Below are positions 7,671-15,829 of a stretch of 64,000 bases of DNA, piece after piece. How positions within the stretch are numbered: the stretch's first letter is position 1; every line of letters starts with the position of its first letter. Source of the DNA: Kutzneria viridogrisea (GTDB lineage: Bacteria > Actinomycetota > Actinomycetes > Mycobacteriales > Pseudonocardiaceae); NCBI GenBank assembly GCA_014138725.1, contig JACJID010000001.1, positions 1,488,001-1,552,000 on the forward strand, in the 5' to 3' direction. The notes beneath the pieces are model-generated. The model searched no databases and was not told where the DNA came from. It saw only the letters and a program-made list of their open reading frames with translations. The translations under genes were made by a program, and so were the position numbers.

Positions 7671-8902
7671 GGTTCAGGGGGTGGTTGCAACACCCCTGGT
7701 GACCGAGTGGAGTGGTGATGACTGGACGGGCCCAGCTACCCCGCGCTGTGCGGATCACGTTCTGGGACGGTATCCGTAGCGGACTGTCGCTGCGGCAGGC
7801 GTGCCACGCGGCGGGGATCAGCCACGGGCCCGGCCCGGCCTGGTTCCGGCAGGCTGGCGGGGTGATCGGTAACGCACCCCGCCCACTGTCGAACCGGTTC
7901 CTGTCCTTGTGCGAGCGCGAGGAGATCTCCCGTGGCCTGACCGCCCGGCGCCCCTACCGTCGCATCGCCGCCGATCTGGGACGCAGCCCGTCCACGATCA
8001 AACGCGAGGTCGACAACAACGGCGGCCGCCACCGCTACCGGGCCGTGGCCGCGGACCGGGCCGCGCGCGAGCGCGCCCGCCGACCCAAGACCGCGAAACT
8101 GGCAGCCCACCCCGAGCTGCGTGACTGGGTGCAGACCGCGCTGCTACAACGATGGTCACCACGGCAGATCGCGCTCACACTGAACACAGTGTTCGCCGAC
8201 CGGCCGGAGATGCGGGTGTCCCACGAGACGATCTACCAGTCGATCTACGTCCAGGGCCGGGGTGCGCTGCGCAGGGAGTTGGCGGTGTGCCTGCGGACCG
8301 GGCGGGACCTACGCAAGCCCACCCGGCAGACCCAGGCCGCGGCCCGCTCGTCACGGATCCCCGACCTGGTACCGATCGCCCAGCGCCCGCCGGAGGCCGA
8401 TGACCGTCGAGTGCCTGGTCACTGGGAAGGTGACCTGATCCTGGGGCATGGCAATCGGTCAGCGATCGGCACCCTGGTCGAGCGCTCCACCCGGTTCTGC
8501 CTGCTGCTGCACCTACCGAACGGGCATGACGCGATCGCGGTGCGGGACCGGATGATCGAGGCCATCCGGTCCCTACCGACCCAGCTGCGCCGGTCCCTGA
8601 CCTGGGACCGGGGCACCGAGATGGCCCGACACGCCGAGATCACCCTGGCCACGGACATGGCGATCTACTTCTGCGACCCGCGCTCACCCTGGCAACGCGG
8701 GTCGAACGAGAACACCAACGGCCTGCTACGCCAGTACTTCCCCAAAGGCACCGACCTGGCGGTCCACACCGCCGAGGACCTCGCCACGGTAGCCGCCCAG
8801 CTCAACAGCCGCCCCCGCGAGACCCTGGGCATGCTGACCCCTGCCCAGTCCCTGACCCGGGTACTGTCACACCAACCCCCCGTTGCAACCACCACATGAA
8901 TC
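7671..8902 (+). mobile_element. IS30-family insertion sequence
   Basis: The 1232-bp element is bounded by imperfect 21-base inverted repeats (7671-7691 and 8882-8902; 18 of 21 match, with a perfect GGTGGTTGCAAC core). It encodes one DDE transposase. No clear target duplication is visible. The left flank is a palindrome of the CATGAAAGTGCC family and the right flank (8907-8920) carries GCACCTTCATGACA, another arm of the same family. The element therefore seems to have entered a palindrome. A nearly identical 67-bp end copy lies at 26523-26589. Confidence 0.88.
7718..8899 (+). CDS. IS30-family transposase
   Basis: A 393-residue transposase with an intact frame. The N-terminal region (about 1-130) carries a helix-turn-helix with REEISRGLTARRPYRRIAAD and SPSTIKREVD. 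The RNase H-like catalytic core follows, with Asp in HWEGDLILG, Asp in TWDRGTEMA, then 33 residues to Glu in SNENTNG, the D-D-33-E spacing of IS30. ATG 7718 is chosen because GGAG lies five bases before it; GTG codons at 7712 and 7715 are in frame. No frameshift or missing catalytic residue is seen, so it may be active. Confidence 0.93.
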   Translation: MTGRAQLPRAVRITFWDGIRSGLSLRQACHAAGISHGPGPAWFRQAGGVIGNAPRPLSNRFLSLCEREEISRGLTARRPYRRIAADLGRSPSTIKREVDNNGGRHRYRAVAADRAARERARRPKTAKLAAHPELRDWVQTALLQRWSPRQIALTLNTVFADRPEMRVSHETIYQSIYVQGRGALRRELAVCLRTGRDLRKPTRQTQAAARSSRIPDLVPIAQRPPEADDRRVPGHWEGDLILGHGNRSAIGTLVERSTRFCLLLHLPNGHDAIAVRDRMIEAIRSLPTQLRRSLTWDRGTEMARHAEITLATDMAIYFCDPRSPWQRGSNENTNGLLRQYFPKGTDLAVHTAEDLATVAAQLNSRPRETLGMLTPAQSLTRVLSHQPPVATTT

Positions 8903-8941
8903 CGCCGCACCTTCATGACACCGCTGTGATTCCATGGGGCC

Positions 8942-10108
8942 ATGGCACATGTGAGGCGGTTCCGCGTTGAGGTCCCCCAGGAACAGCTCGACGACCTGCG
9001 CGAGCGGCTGGCCCGCACCAGGTTGGCACCCGCGCTGTCGGGGCAGGAGTGGACCCACGGCACGCCGCCAGGCTACCTCGCCGAACTGGTCGAGTACTGG
9101 CGCACCCGGTTCGACTGGCGGGCGGCCGAGGCGAAGCTGAACGAGCTGCCGCAGTTCCAGGCCGAGGTGGACGACTGCACCCTGCACTTCGTGCACGCCA
9201 AGGGCACCGGCCCGCGACCGTTCCCGCTGCTGTTCACGCACGGCTGGCCGGGTTCGTTCTGGGAGGTGCACAAGATCATCGGGCCGCTGACCGACCCGGC
9301 GGCGCACGGCGGGGACCCGGCGGACGCCTTCGACGTGGTGGCGCCGAGCCTGCCCGGTTACGGCTTCTCCCCGCACCCGGGGCGGCCGGGCATCGGCCCG
9401 AAGCAGATCGCGGACCTGTTCGACCGGCTGATGACCGAGGTGCTGGGCTACCCGCGCTACGGGGCGCAGGGCGGGGACTGGGGCGCGGTGGTCACGACCT
9501 GCCTCGGCCGCGACCACGTGGACACCGTGGCGGGCATCCACCTGAACATGATCGCGGCGAACCCGGTGCTGGACGAGGACTCCGCTCCGCTGAGCGAGGC
9601 CGAGCGGGAGTACAACGAGGGCCGGGCGGCCTGGCGCGCGGCGGAGGGCGCGTACGGGCAGATCCAGGGCACCAAGCCGGCCACGCTGGCGGCCGGGCTG
9701 GCCGACTCGCCCGCCGGGCTCGCGGCGTGGATCGTGGAGAAGTTCCGCACCTGGAGCGACTGCGACGGGGACGTGGAGTCGGTGCACAGCAAGGACGAGC
9801 TGCTGACCAACATCAGCCTGTACTGGCTGACCAACACGATCGCGAGCTCGGTGCGGCTGTACTACGAGAGCAGGCAGAACCCGTCCAGCCTGCCGGTGCA
9901 GCCCTGCTACATCGACACGCCCACCGGGTACGCACGCTTCCCGAAGGAGATCTACGCCCCGCCGGAGCAGTGGGTGCGCCGCGCGCACAACCTGGTGCGG
10001 TTCACCGAGTTCGAGCGCGGCGGGCACTTCGCGGCGCTGGAGCGGCCGGCGGAGCTGGTCCACGAGATCAGGGAGTTCTTCCGGCCACTGCGCCCGGCCG
10101 CGGACTAA
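8942..10108 (+). CDS. Epoxide hydrolase-family alpha/beta hydrolase
   Basis: A 388-residue protein with the N-terminal EHN domain (about 3-105) and an alpha/beta-hydrolase core. The oxyanion segment is HGWPGSFW and the nucleophile is Asp179 in GGDWGAVV. The catalytic His is near the C-terminus in ERGGHFAALE. An Asp nucleophile rather than Ser indicates epoxide hydrolase chemistry (hydrolysis of an epoxide to a diol). It sits alone, immediately right of the IS element, which may have displaced its original promoter. The next gene has its own promoter. Confidence 0.88.
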   Translation: MAHVRRFRVEVPQEQLDDLRERLARTRLAPALSGQEWTHGTPPGYLAELVEYWRTRFDWRAAEAKLNELPQFQAEVDDCTLHFVHAKGTGPRPFPLLFTHGWPGSFWEVHKIIGPLTDPAAHGGDPADAFDVVAPSLPGYGFSPHPGRPGIGPKQIADLFDRLMTEVLGYPRYGAQGGDWGAVVTTCLGRDHVDTVAGIHLNMIAANPVLDEDSAPLSEAEREYNEGRAAWRAAEGAYGQIQGTKPATLAAGLADSPAGLAAWIVEKFRTWSDCDGDVESVHSKDELLTNISLYWLTNTIASSVRLYYESRQNPSSLPVQPCYIDTPTGYARFPKEIYAPPEQWVRRAHNLVRFTEFERGGHFAALERPAELVHEIREFFRPLRPAAD

Positions 10109-10116
10109 CCGGCTGC

Positions 10117-10231
10117 CGTGCGCGCCGCCCCCTGTTACAGTCGCTGACATGGCTCTGCCCCGGATCTCCTAGCTGCTTCAGACAGTTCTGCGCCACCAGT
10201 CTGTCCTCAGCTAGATCCGGAGAGCACTTCC
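10117..10231 (+). promoter_or_regulatory. Leader attenuator of the ABC-F gene
   Basis: A promoter-like CTGCCG, 17-base spacer, TACAGT (about 10113-10141) places the start of transcription close to the ATG at 10149. The leader then contains a seven-codon reading frame and a hairpin. CCGGATC (10160-10166) and TAGCTG (10170-10175) pair with CAGCTA and GATCCGG (10208-10220), with an inner CAGAC/GTCTG pair. The 3' arm covers the first bases of the GGAGAG ribosome site (10219-10224). This is the layout of antibiotic-induced ribosome-mediated attenuation. Confidence 0.6.
10149..10172 (+). CDS. Leader peptide MALPRIS
   Basis: Seven codons (Met-Ala-Leu-Pro-Arg-Ile-Ser) end at TAG 10170-10172, inside the 5' arm of the attenuator hairpin. 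The ATG follows the probable -10 box by seven bases, so it is likely read from a leaderless transcript. By analogy with other ABC-F leaders, a drug-stalled ribosome here would open the hairpin and expose the ABC-F start. The peptide probably has no other role. Confidence 0.5.
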   Translation: MALPRIS

Positions 10232-11830
10232 ATGATCACCGTTACTGGTGTCGACGTGCGCGTCGGCGCCCGCCTGCTGCTCGGCGGCGTGAGCTTCCGC
10301 GTGTCCCCCGGGGACAAGATCGGCCTGGTCGGCCGCAACGGGGCGGGCAAGACCACCCTGGCGCGGATCCTCGCGGGCCAGGGCCAGCCCGCGGCCGGTT
10401 CGGTCACCCGCACCGGCCAGGTCGGCTACCTGCCGCAGGACCCCGGCAGCGGGGACCCCGGCCGCACCGCCGCCGACCGCATCCTGTCCGCGCGCGGGCT
10501 GGACGAGTCGGTGCGCGCGCTGCGGGCCGCCGAGTCGGCGATGGCCGCCGCGCGCGGTCCCGCGCTGGAGCGCGCGCTCAACGCCTACGCCCGCGCAGAG
10601 GCGGAGTTCGTGGCCCGCGGCGGGTACGCGGCCGAGGCGGGCGCGGCACAGGTCGCGGCCAACCTGGGCCTGCCCGAACGCGCGCTCGGCCAGGAACTGG
10701 GCACGCTCTCGGGCGGCCAGCGCCGTCGGGTGGAGCTGGCCCGGTTGCTGTTCGCCGAGTACGACACCCTGCTGCTGGACGAGCCCACCAACCACCTGGA
10801 CGCCGACTCGATCGGCTGGCTGCGCCGCTTCCTGGCGAGCTTCCCCGGCGGGCTGGTGGTCATCAGCCACGACGTGGACCTGTTGCGCGCCACGGTGAAC
10901 CGGGTGTTCCACCTGGACGCCAACCGGGCCACGGTCGAGGTGCACAACCTGGACTGGCAGGCGTACCTGGAGCAGCGACAGACCGACGAGCGGCGGCGCC
11001 GCAGGGAGCGGGTCAACGCCGAGCGCAAGGCAGAGCAGCTCATCGCGCAGGCCGATCGCATGCGCGCCAACGTGAAGACAGCCGTGGCCGCGAAGAACAT
11101 GGCGCGCCGCGCTGGCCGCATGCTCGCCGAGCTGGAGCCCGAGCGGCGCACCGACCGGGTGGCCCGGCTGCGGCTGCCCGATCCCGCCCCGTGCGGGCGA
11201 ACCCCGTTGGCCGCCAACGGCTTGTCCAAGTCCTACGGGTCGCTGGAGGTCTTCAGCTCCGTGGACGTGGCCGTGGACCGGGGCAGCCGCGTGGCGATCC
11301 TCGGCCTCAACGGCGCGGGCAAGACCACGCTGCTGCGCGTCCTGGCCGGTCGCGAGCGGCCCGACACCGGCCGGGTCGTGCACGGGCACGGTGTGCGGCT
11401 CGGCTACTACGACCAGGAGCACGAAACGCTGGACGGCGCGCGCACCGTGCGGCAGAACCTGGTCGACTCCGCGCCGTATCTGGAGGACCAGGAGGTGCGG
11501 CGAGTCCTCGGTTCCTTCCTGTTCTCCGGTGACGACCTGGACAAGCCGGTGTCGGTGCTCTCCGGCGGGGAGAAGACCCGGCTGGCGCTGGCCGGGTTGG
11601 TCAGTTCCCGGGCCAACGTGCTGCTGCTCGACGAGCCGACGAACAACCTGGATCCCGCCTCCCGCAACGAGGTTCTGGCGGCGATCGGCGGCTACCGAGG
11701 CGCGGTCGTGCTCGTCAGCCACGATCCTGGCGCGATCGAAGCCCTGCGCCCGCAACGGGTCCTGCTGCTGCCCGACGGGGTCGAGGACTTCTGGGGCGAG
11801 CAGTACGCCGACCTGGTGTCCCTGGCCTGA
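10232..11830 (+). CDS. ABC-F ribosome-protection type ATPase
   Basis: A 532-residue protein of two fused ATP-binding cassettes without membrane segments. The first cassette shows GRNGAGKTT, LSGGQRRRVELARLLF and LLLDEPTNHLD; the second shows GLNGAGKTT, LSGGEKTRLALAGLV and LLLDEPTNNLD. The basic linker between them (about residues 235-320, rich in Arg and Lys) is the part that reaches the ribosomal peptidyl-transferase region. Antibiotic-resistance ABC-F proteins displace macrolides, lincosamides, streptogramins or pleuromutilins. The attenuating leader supports a resistance role over a housekeeping one. The drug class cannot be read from sequence. GGAGAG lies seven bases before the ATG. Confidence 0.88.
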   Translation: MITVTGVDVRVGARLLLGGVSFRVSPGDKIGLVGRNGAGKTTLARILAGQGQPAAGSVTRTGQVGYLPQDPGSGDPGRTAADRILSARGLDESVRALRAAESAMAAARGPALERALNAYARAEAEFVARGGYAAEAGAAQVAANLGLPERALGQELGTLSGGQRRRVELARLLFAEYDTLLLDEPTNHLDADSIGWLRRFLASFPGGLVVISHDVDLLRATVNRVFHLDANRATVEVHNLDWQAYLEQRQTDERRRRRERVNAERKAEQLIAQADRMRANVKTAVAAKNMARRAGRMLAELEPERRTDRVARLRLPDPAPCGRTPLAANGLSKSYGSLEVFSSVDVAVDRGSRVAILGLNGAGKTTLLRVLAGRERPDTGRVVHGHGVRLGYYDQEHETLDGARTVRQNLVDSAPYLEDQEVRRVLGSFLFSGDDLDKPVSVLSGGEKTRLALAGLVSSRANVLLLDEPTNNLDPASRNEVLAAIGGYRGAVVLVSHDPGAIEALRPQRVLLLPDGVEDFWGEQYADLVSLA

Positions 11831-11850
11831 CCCCGCCACCCAGCTCAGCC

Positions 11851-11892
11851 GCGCCCGAGTCCCGGCCACACCTGTGAGCCGGGCTCGGGCGC
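11851..11892 (+). terminator. Strong hairpin after the ABC-F gene
   Basis: GCGCCCGAG-T-CCCGGC (11851-11866) pairs with 11878-11892 over 15 bases with one bulged T and an 11-base loop. It ends the ABC-F transcript before the methyltransferase gene. Confidence 0.7.
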
Positions 11893-11951
11893 ACGCCACC
11901 GACCTGGTCAAATCGGCGGACAGCCGCCGGTGCGCGTGCCAGACTGGCGGC

Positions 11952-12599
11952 ATGACTGTTGACCGTTACGCGGACCGGCGACTGGCAGCCGAATCGATCG
12001 CGCAGGGCGATCCCACCGGGTGGTTCGAGCGGCTGTACGTGGCGGCGGAGGCCGGCGACGCGATCGTGCCCTGGGATCGCGAGCAGCCCAACCCGCTGCT
12101 GGTCGGCTGGGCCGAGAAGCGCGGGCCGGGCAGTGCGACCGGCCGCGCGCTGGTGGTCGGCTGCGGGCTGGGGCGCGATGCGGAATACGTTGCCTCACTG
12201 GGGTTCCACACCACGGCCTTCGACATCTCGGCCACGGCCGTGCGCGGGGCGCGGGAGCGCTTCCCCGAGTCCTCGGTGGACTACGTGGTCGCCGACCTGC
12301 TGGACCCGCCCGCCGAGTGGACCGGCGCCTTCGACCTCGTGGTGGAGTCGATCACCGTGCAGTCCATGCCGCTGGACGTGCGGGAGAAGTCGATCATCCA
12401 CGTGGGACGGATGGTGGCCGCTGGCGGGGAACTGCTGGTGATCTCCGGCATCCGTGAGGAGGGCACGGACCCGGTAGGGCCGCCCTGGCCGCTGACCCGC
12501 TCGGAGCTGGACTCCTTCGCGGTGGACGGGCTGCGCGCCGAGCACGTGGAGCAGGTGCCCGAGGTCAACCGCTGGCGTGCGGTGTTCCGCAAGCCGTGA
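11952..12599 (+). CDS. SAM-dependent methyltransferase, thiopurine/thiol-type fold
   Basis: A 215-residue class I methyltransferase. The SAM loop is LVVGCGLGRDAEYVA (about 58-72), followed by the acidic end of strand 2 (AFDIS) and DLLDPP. The N-terminal WFERLYVAAEAGDAIVPWDRE recalls TPMT-like enzymes that methylate small thiols or halide-type acceptors. The acceptor is unknown. It is a single gene ended by a terminator shared with the convergent cold-shock gene. Confidence 0.75.
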   Translation: MTVDRYADRRLAAESIAQGDPTGWFERLYVAAEAGDAIVPWDREQPNPLLVGWAEKRGPGSATGRALVVGCGLGRDAEYVASLGFHTTAFDISATAVRGARERFPESSVDYVVADLLDPPAEWTGAFDLVVESITVQSMPLDVREKSIIHVGRMVAAGGELLVISGIREEGTDPVGPPWPLTRSELDSFAVDGLRAEHVEQVPEVNRWRAVFRKP

Positions 12600-12605
12600 C
12601 GCCCG

Positions 12606-12634
12606 GTGTGGGCGCGGACCTGCCGCGCCCACAC
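12606..12634. terminator. Bidirectional terminator
   Basis: A perfect 12-base stem (GTGTGGGCGCGG with CCGCGCCCACAC) has a five-base loop. It lies between the convergent methyltransferase and cold-shock genes, so it can serve both. Confidence 0.8.
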
Positions 12635-12641
12635 TCCCGGC

Positions 12642-12821
12642 TCAGGCGGGCTGAACGTTGCTCGCCACCTGCATGCCCTGGTTGTCGACCAGTTCGAAGC
12701 TCACCCGCGCACCGTCGCGCAGCGGTGTCTCGGAGTTCACGAGCACCTCGTTGCCGTCCTCCTGCTTGATGACCCCGTACCCCTTACCGGGCTTGAACCA
12801 CTTCACGGTTCCCACAGCCAT
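12642..12821 (-). CDS. Short cold-shock-domain protein (59 aa)
   Basis: The product starts MAVGTVKWFKPGKGYGVIKQ and is a cold-shock domain that binds single-stranded nucleic acid. The first RNA-binding motif is KGYGVI in place of the usual KGFGFI, and the second is VLVNSE in place of VFVHFS. It is 59 residues long, about eight shorter than typical CspA. The ATG at 12821 is preceded by GGAGGA on the minus strand, so the short form is real. The loss of two surface aromatics suggests weaker or altered RNA binding. It is transcribed toward the shared terminator. Confidence 0.88.
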   Translation of the reverse strand: MAVGTVKWFKPGKGYGVIKQEDGNEVLVNSETPLRDGARVSFELVDNQGMQVASNVQPA

Positions 12822-12952
12822 GATCGACAGTCCTCCACACCTGTCCGAATGGTCTCTTTCGGGATTCGAGGATCCCGAGCACCGCCTGAGCCGGGCAAGG
12901 CGTGACCGCTGGTAGCACCCGGTCAGCCGAACGCGGGCGCTAGGGTCCCGGC

Positions 12953-13696
12953 ATGCAGTGGATCCTCGCTCCGGTGCTGGTCTTCGGCACCCTCACACCC
13001 CTGCCCGTCGCCGCACCCCAGCCCGCGTGCGGCCACCCCGCGCAGGTCCTGGACCTGAAGAGCTGGAAGTTGACCCTGCCCACGGGGTCGAAAGGCCACC
13101 CGACGGAGGTCAAGCAGCCCGCGCTGGCCACCTACGAGGCCGCGCCGTGGTTCACCCCGGACGCCCAGTGTGACGGGGTCCGGTTCCGCGCCGCGGTGAA
13201 CGGCGTGACCACCAGCGGCAGCGGCTACCCGCGCTCGGAGCTGCGCGAGATGAGCCCCGACGGCTCGCGCGAGGCCAGCTGGTCGACCACCTCCGGCACC
13301 AGCACGCTGGAGGTCGACGAGGCGGTCACGCACCTGCCGAGGACCAAGGACCACGTGGTCACCGCCCAGATCCACGACCGGGACGAGGACGTGACCGTGT
13401 TCCGGCTGGAGGGCAGCAAGCTCTACGTCACCAAGGGCGACGATACCCACTACCGGCTCGTCACCTCGGACTACCGGCTCGGCACCCGGTTCCGCGCCCG
13501 CTTCGTGGCGGGTGGCGGTCAGGTCAGGGCGTACTACAACGACCAACTAGTGGCCACCACCTCCGTGGACTCCTCAGGTGACTACTTCAAGGCAGGCGTT
13601 TACACCCAGGCCAACTGCGGCAACTCCGAGCCCTGCTCCGCCGACAACTACGGGGAGGTCACCGTGTACGGGCTGCGGGTCAGCCACCAGGGCTGA
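12953..13696 (+). CDS. Secreted alginate lyase, polysaccharide lyase family 7
   Basis: A 247-residue exported enzyme with an N-terminal signal sequence (MQWILAPVLVFGTLTPLPVA). The three PL7 signatures are present in order: RSELREM, AQIHDRD and YFKAGVYTQ. These hold the catalytic Arg, Gln/His and Tyr that cleave uronic-acid polymers by beta-elimination. The substrate is likely alginate or a glucuronan; polymer preference is not readable here. The gene stands alone, with no alginate uptake genes nearby, so it may serve biofilm or algal-debris degradation. Confidence 0.9.
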   Translation: MQWILAPVLVFGTLTPLPVAAPQPACGHPAQVLDLKSWKLTLPTGSKGHPTEVKQPALATYEAAPWFTPDAQCDGVRFRAAVNGVTTSGSGYPRSELREMSPDGSREASWSTTSGTSTLEVDEAVTHLPRTKDHVVTAQIHDRDEDVTVFRLEGSKLYVTKGDDTHYRLVTSDYRLGTRFRARFVAGGGQVRAYYNDQLVATTSVDSSGDYFKAGVYTQANCGNSEPCSADNYGEVTVYGLRVSHQG

Positions 13697-13758
13697 CAGG
13701 CGGGCAACGTTCGCTGCCGCGGCTTCCGGCGGGCCGCGGGCCGTGTTTGGCTGGGCCG

Positions 13759-14802
13759 ATGCTGATCAAGACGGTGACCGCGCTGCTCGCGCTGACGCTG
13801 ACCGCGGCCCCGGCCCCAGCGGGGGCGGCGCCGAAGGAGATCCCGTTCACCGCGGCCACGGCCACTCAGCGCGACGCCGGGTCCTTCGCGCTGAGCTGGT
13901 CCGCGCCCGGGGTGCGCCAGGTCACGGTGTACGCGGGCAGGACGCAGGACGGCATCGACTACGGGCACCCGGTCGGCCGCGGCGAGGGCACCTCGGCGAT
14001 CACGGTGAGCGGGCTCGGGGCGGCTGATCGCTGGTGGTTCCGCCTCGTGCCCGACCACGGCGCCGGGCTCACCGTGGCCGACCGCGACCTGCACCTGGCC
14101 AGCGCGCCCAACTTCCGCGACGCGGGCGGCTACCGGACGGCCGACGGCCACTGGGTGCGCATGGGCGCGGTCTACCGCTCCAGCGACCTGAGCGCGCTCA
14201 GCGAGGCGGACCTGGCCAAGCTGCGACGGCTGGGCATCCGCACCGTGGACGACCTGCGCAGCCCGGCCGAGCGGGAGCAGGCCCCCGACCGGGTCCCGGC
14301 AGGCGCCACCGCGCACACCTACGACGTGGTGGGCACCGGCGGGCCCGACACCGATCCGCAGACGCCCGAGCAGGCCGAGCAACTCATGATCGACACGGAG
14401 GTGCACCTGGTCCGCGCGGCCAGCGCGCAGGCGGGCTACCACTCCGTGCTCGCCGGGATCGCCGATCGGCGCACGCACAACGTGCTGTACCACTGCACCG
14501 CGGGCAAGGACCGCACCGGCTGGACGAGCGCGGTGCTGCTGACCGCGCTGGGCGTGCCGCGCGAGACCGTGTACGCCGACTACCTGGCCAGCAACACCTA
14601 CCGCGCCGCCGCCAACGAGGCCGTGCTGTCCCAGCTGCCCGAGGACGTGCGCGAGATCGTCCGGCCGATCCTGGAGGTGCGCGCGAAGTACCTGGACAGC
14701 GGGTTCGCCGAGGTCGCGAAGGAGTTCGGCGGCTTCGACCGGTACCTGTCCGCCGGGCTGCACGTCGACCCGGCCGCCCTGCGCGCCGCGTTGCTCGTCT
14801 GA
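13759..14802 (+). CDS. Secreted tyrosine/dual-specificity phosphatase (Y_phosphatase3)
   Basis: A 347-residue protein with an N-terminal signal sequence (MLIKTVTALLALTLTA...), an immunoglobulin-like segment (about 30-105), and a tyrosine-phosphatase domain beginning ASAPNFRDAGGYRTADG. The C-x5-R loop is HCTAGKDRTGW with Cys246 and Arg252. Such extracellular phosphatases act on phosphotyrosine, phosphoinositides or sugar phosphates. ATG 13759 is preferred to an in-frame TTG four codons earlier because it opens the signal peptide directly. It follows the alginate lyase by 62 bases and may share its transcript. Confidence 0.85.
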   Translation: MLIKTVTALLALTLTAAPAPAGAAPKEIPFTAATATQRDAGSFALSWSAPGVRQVTVYAGRTQDGIDYGHPVGRGEGTSAITVSGLGAADRWWFRLVPDHGAGLTVADRDLHLASAPNFRDAGGYRTADGHWVRMGAVYRSSDLSALSEADLAKLRRLGIRTVDDLRSPAEREQAPDRVPAGATAHTYDVVGTGGPDTDPQTPEQAEQLMIDTEVHLVRAASAQAGYHSVLAGIADRRTHNVLYHCTAGKDRTGWTSAVLLTALGVPRETVYADYLASNTYRAAANEAVLSQLPEDVREIVRPILEVRAKYLDSGFAEVAKEFGGFDRYLSAGLHVDPAALRAALLV

Positions 14803-15168
14803 CCGGTCGAAGTCCTGCTGAGCGGGAAGCTCTGCGGGTACTGGCCAGGCTCCCAGCCACGCCCCGGTGACCCGATCCCGCTCAGCGGGACTCCCGACTG
14901 CGGGTCGCCCCCAAGCTGAGCGCGGCGAGGCCACGCCGACGCGCTCGGCCGGGCGTCCCGGTCGAGTTCGGTGCCGCACCCGGCGCTACCCCCCCCGGGG
15001 TGACCACGCAGAGCCCCAAGGCCCAGTACTCGCTCTCCGACCGCGGCGGCCTGGATCGCCGCCTACCGCGAGGTCACGCCGACCCTGCTCGAGCAACTGT
15101 CGACTATGGATATGCCGTCCGCGCCGGTCGCCAGCTGACCGCGAAGCGTCCGCATCGGCGGTCGGCCG
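14803..15168. other. Gap of 366 bp without a complete gene
   Basis: The stretch includes a small perfect hairpin CCCGCT-C-AGCGGG near 14877-14890 that may end the phosphatase transcript. Around 15040-15140 the plus strand reads for about 30 codons as plausible protein (AAYREVTPTLLEQL) before a stop, with no start codon in frame, so it may be a worn-down gene end. Nothing else is supported. Confidence 0.3.
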
Positions 15169-15747
15169 TCATCGCCGGGAGTTCGCCCAGCCGTTGCGGA
15201 GTTGGCTGAAGACGGCGGCTGTGGCCTCCCGGGGACTGCGGTCCTGCGCGGCCAGATCGGGGACCTCCAGGGCGAACCGGGCCAGCGCGCGGGTGTTCGT
15301 GTCCACGTCCCGCCCGGCCTCCTTGGCGAGCAGTTCGGCGAGAACTGGTTCGCAGTCGGCCCACATCTTGCGCGCGTAGGCCCGCAGCGCGGGGGTTTCC
15401 AGGATGAGCCGCTCGATCGCGGCCTGTGTCGTGTCGCGTCCCGGTGCGGACAGTGCCCGTTCGAGCACGAAGTCCTCCACGGCGTCCAGCACGGTCTTGC
15501 CCGCGGGGCGCGAGGTGATCGCCGCCTCGAACGCGGCAACGCGGTCCTCGCGGCCGAAGACCAGCGCGTCCTTGCCGTCGGGGAAGTACTTGAACAAGGT
15601 CGTCACCGCTGCGCGCGCCCGCGCCGCGATCTCCGCGACCGTCACGTGGTCGTAGCCGCGTTCCAGGAACAGTTCCGTGGCCGCGGCGGTCAGCGCCCGC
15701 CGCGTCTCCAGCTTCTTCTGCGCCTGCAGGCCCAGTTCCGCACTCAT
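15169..15747 (-). CDS. TetR-family repressor
   Basis: A 192-residue protein with a TetR helix-turn-helix at about 12-60 (TRRALTAAATELFLERGYDH, then VAEIAARARAAVTTLFKYF) and an all-helical C-terminal ligand domain with little similarity to known sensors. ATG 15747 fits the family start; the longer upstream frame is not protein-like. It is divergent from an MFS exporter with three 17-bp repeats between them, so it most likely represses the exporter and itself until a toxic ligand binds. Confidence 0.88.
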   Translation of the reverse strand: MSAELGLQAQKKLETRRALTAAATELFLERGYDHVTVAEIAARARAAVTTLFKYFPDGKDALVFGREDRVAAFEAAITSRPAGKTVLDAVEDFVLERALSAPGRDTTQAAIERLILETPALRAYARKMWADCEPVLAELLAKEAGRDVDTNTRALARFALEVPDLAAQDRSPREATAAVFSQLRNGWANSRR

Positions 15748-15767
15748 GGACTCATCGTACACAGTCG

Positions 15768-15818
15768 CGTAGTGACTTCGTATGTGTAGTGATTGCGCAT
15801 GCGTAGTCATTACGCGTA
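15768..15818. promoter_or_regulatory. Three 17-bp direct repeats, probable TetR operator
   Basis: CGTAGTGACTTCGTATG (15768), TGTAGTGATTGCGCATG (15785) and CGTAGTCATTACGCGTA (15802) follow each other at an exact 17-base step. The third contains the inverted pair GCGTA-GTCAT-TACGC. They fill the gap between the divergent TetR start (15747) and the MFS ATG (15830). Confidence 0.6.
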
Positions 15819-15829
15819 CGGTGCCCGGC

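Noticed and set aside
7671-8902. Target-site duplication of the IS30 element
   Set aside because: Bases next to the inverted repeats (TTG on the left, CGC on the right) do not match, so no duplication can be claimed.
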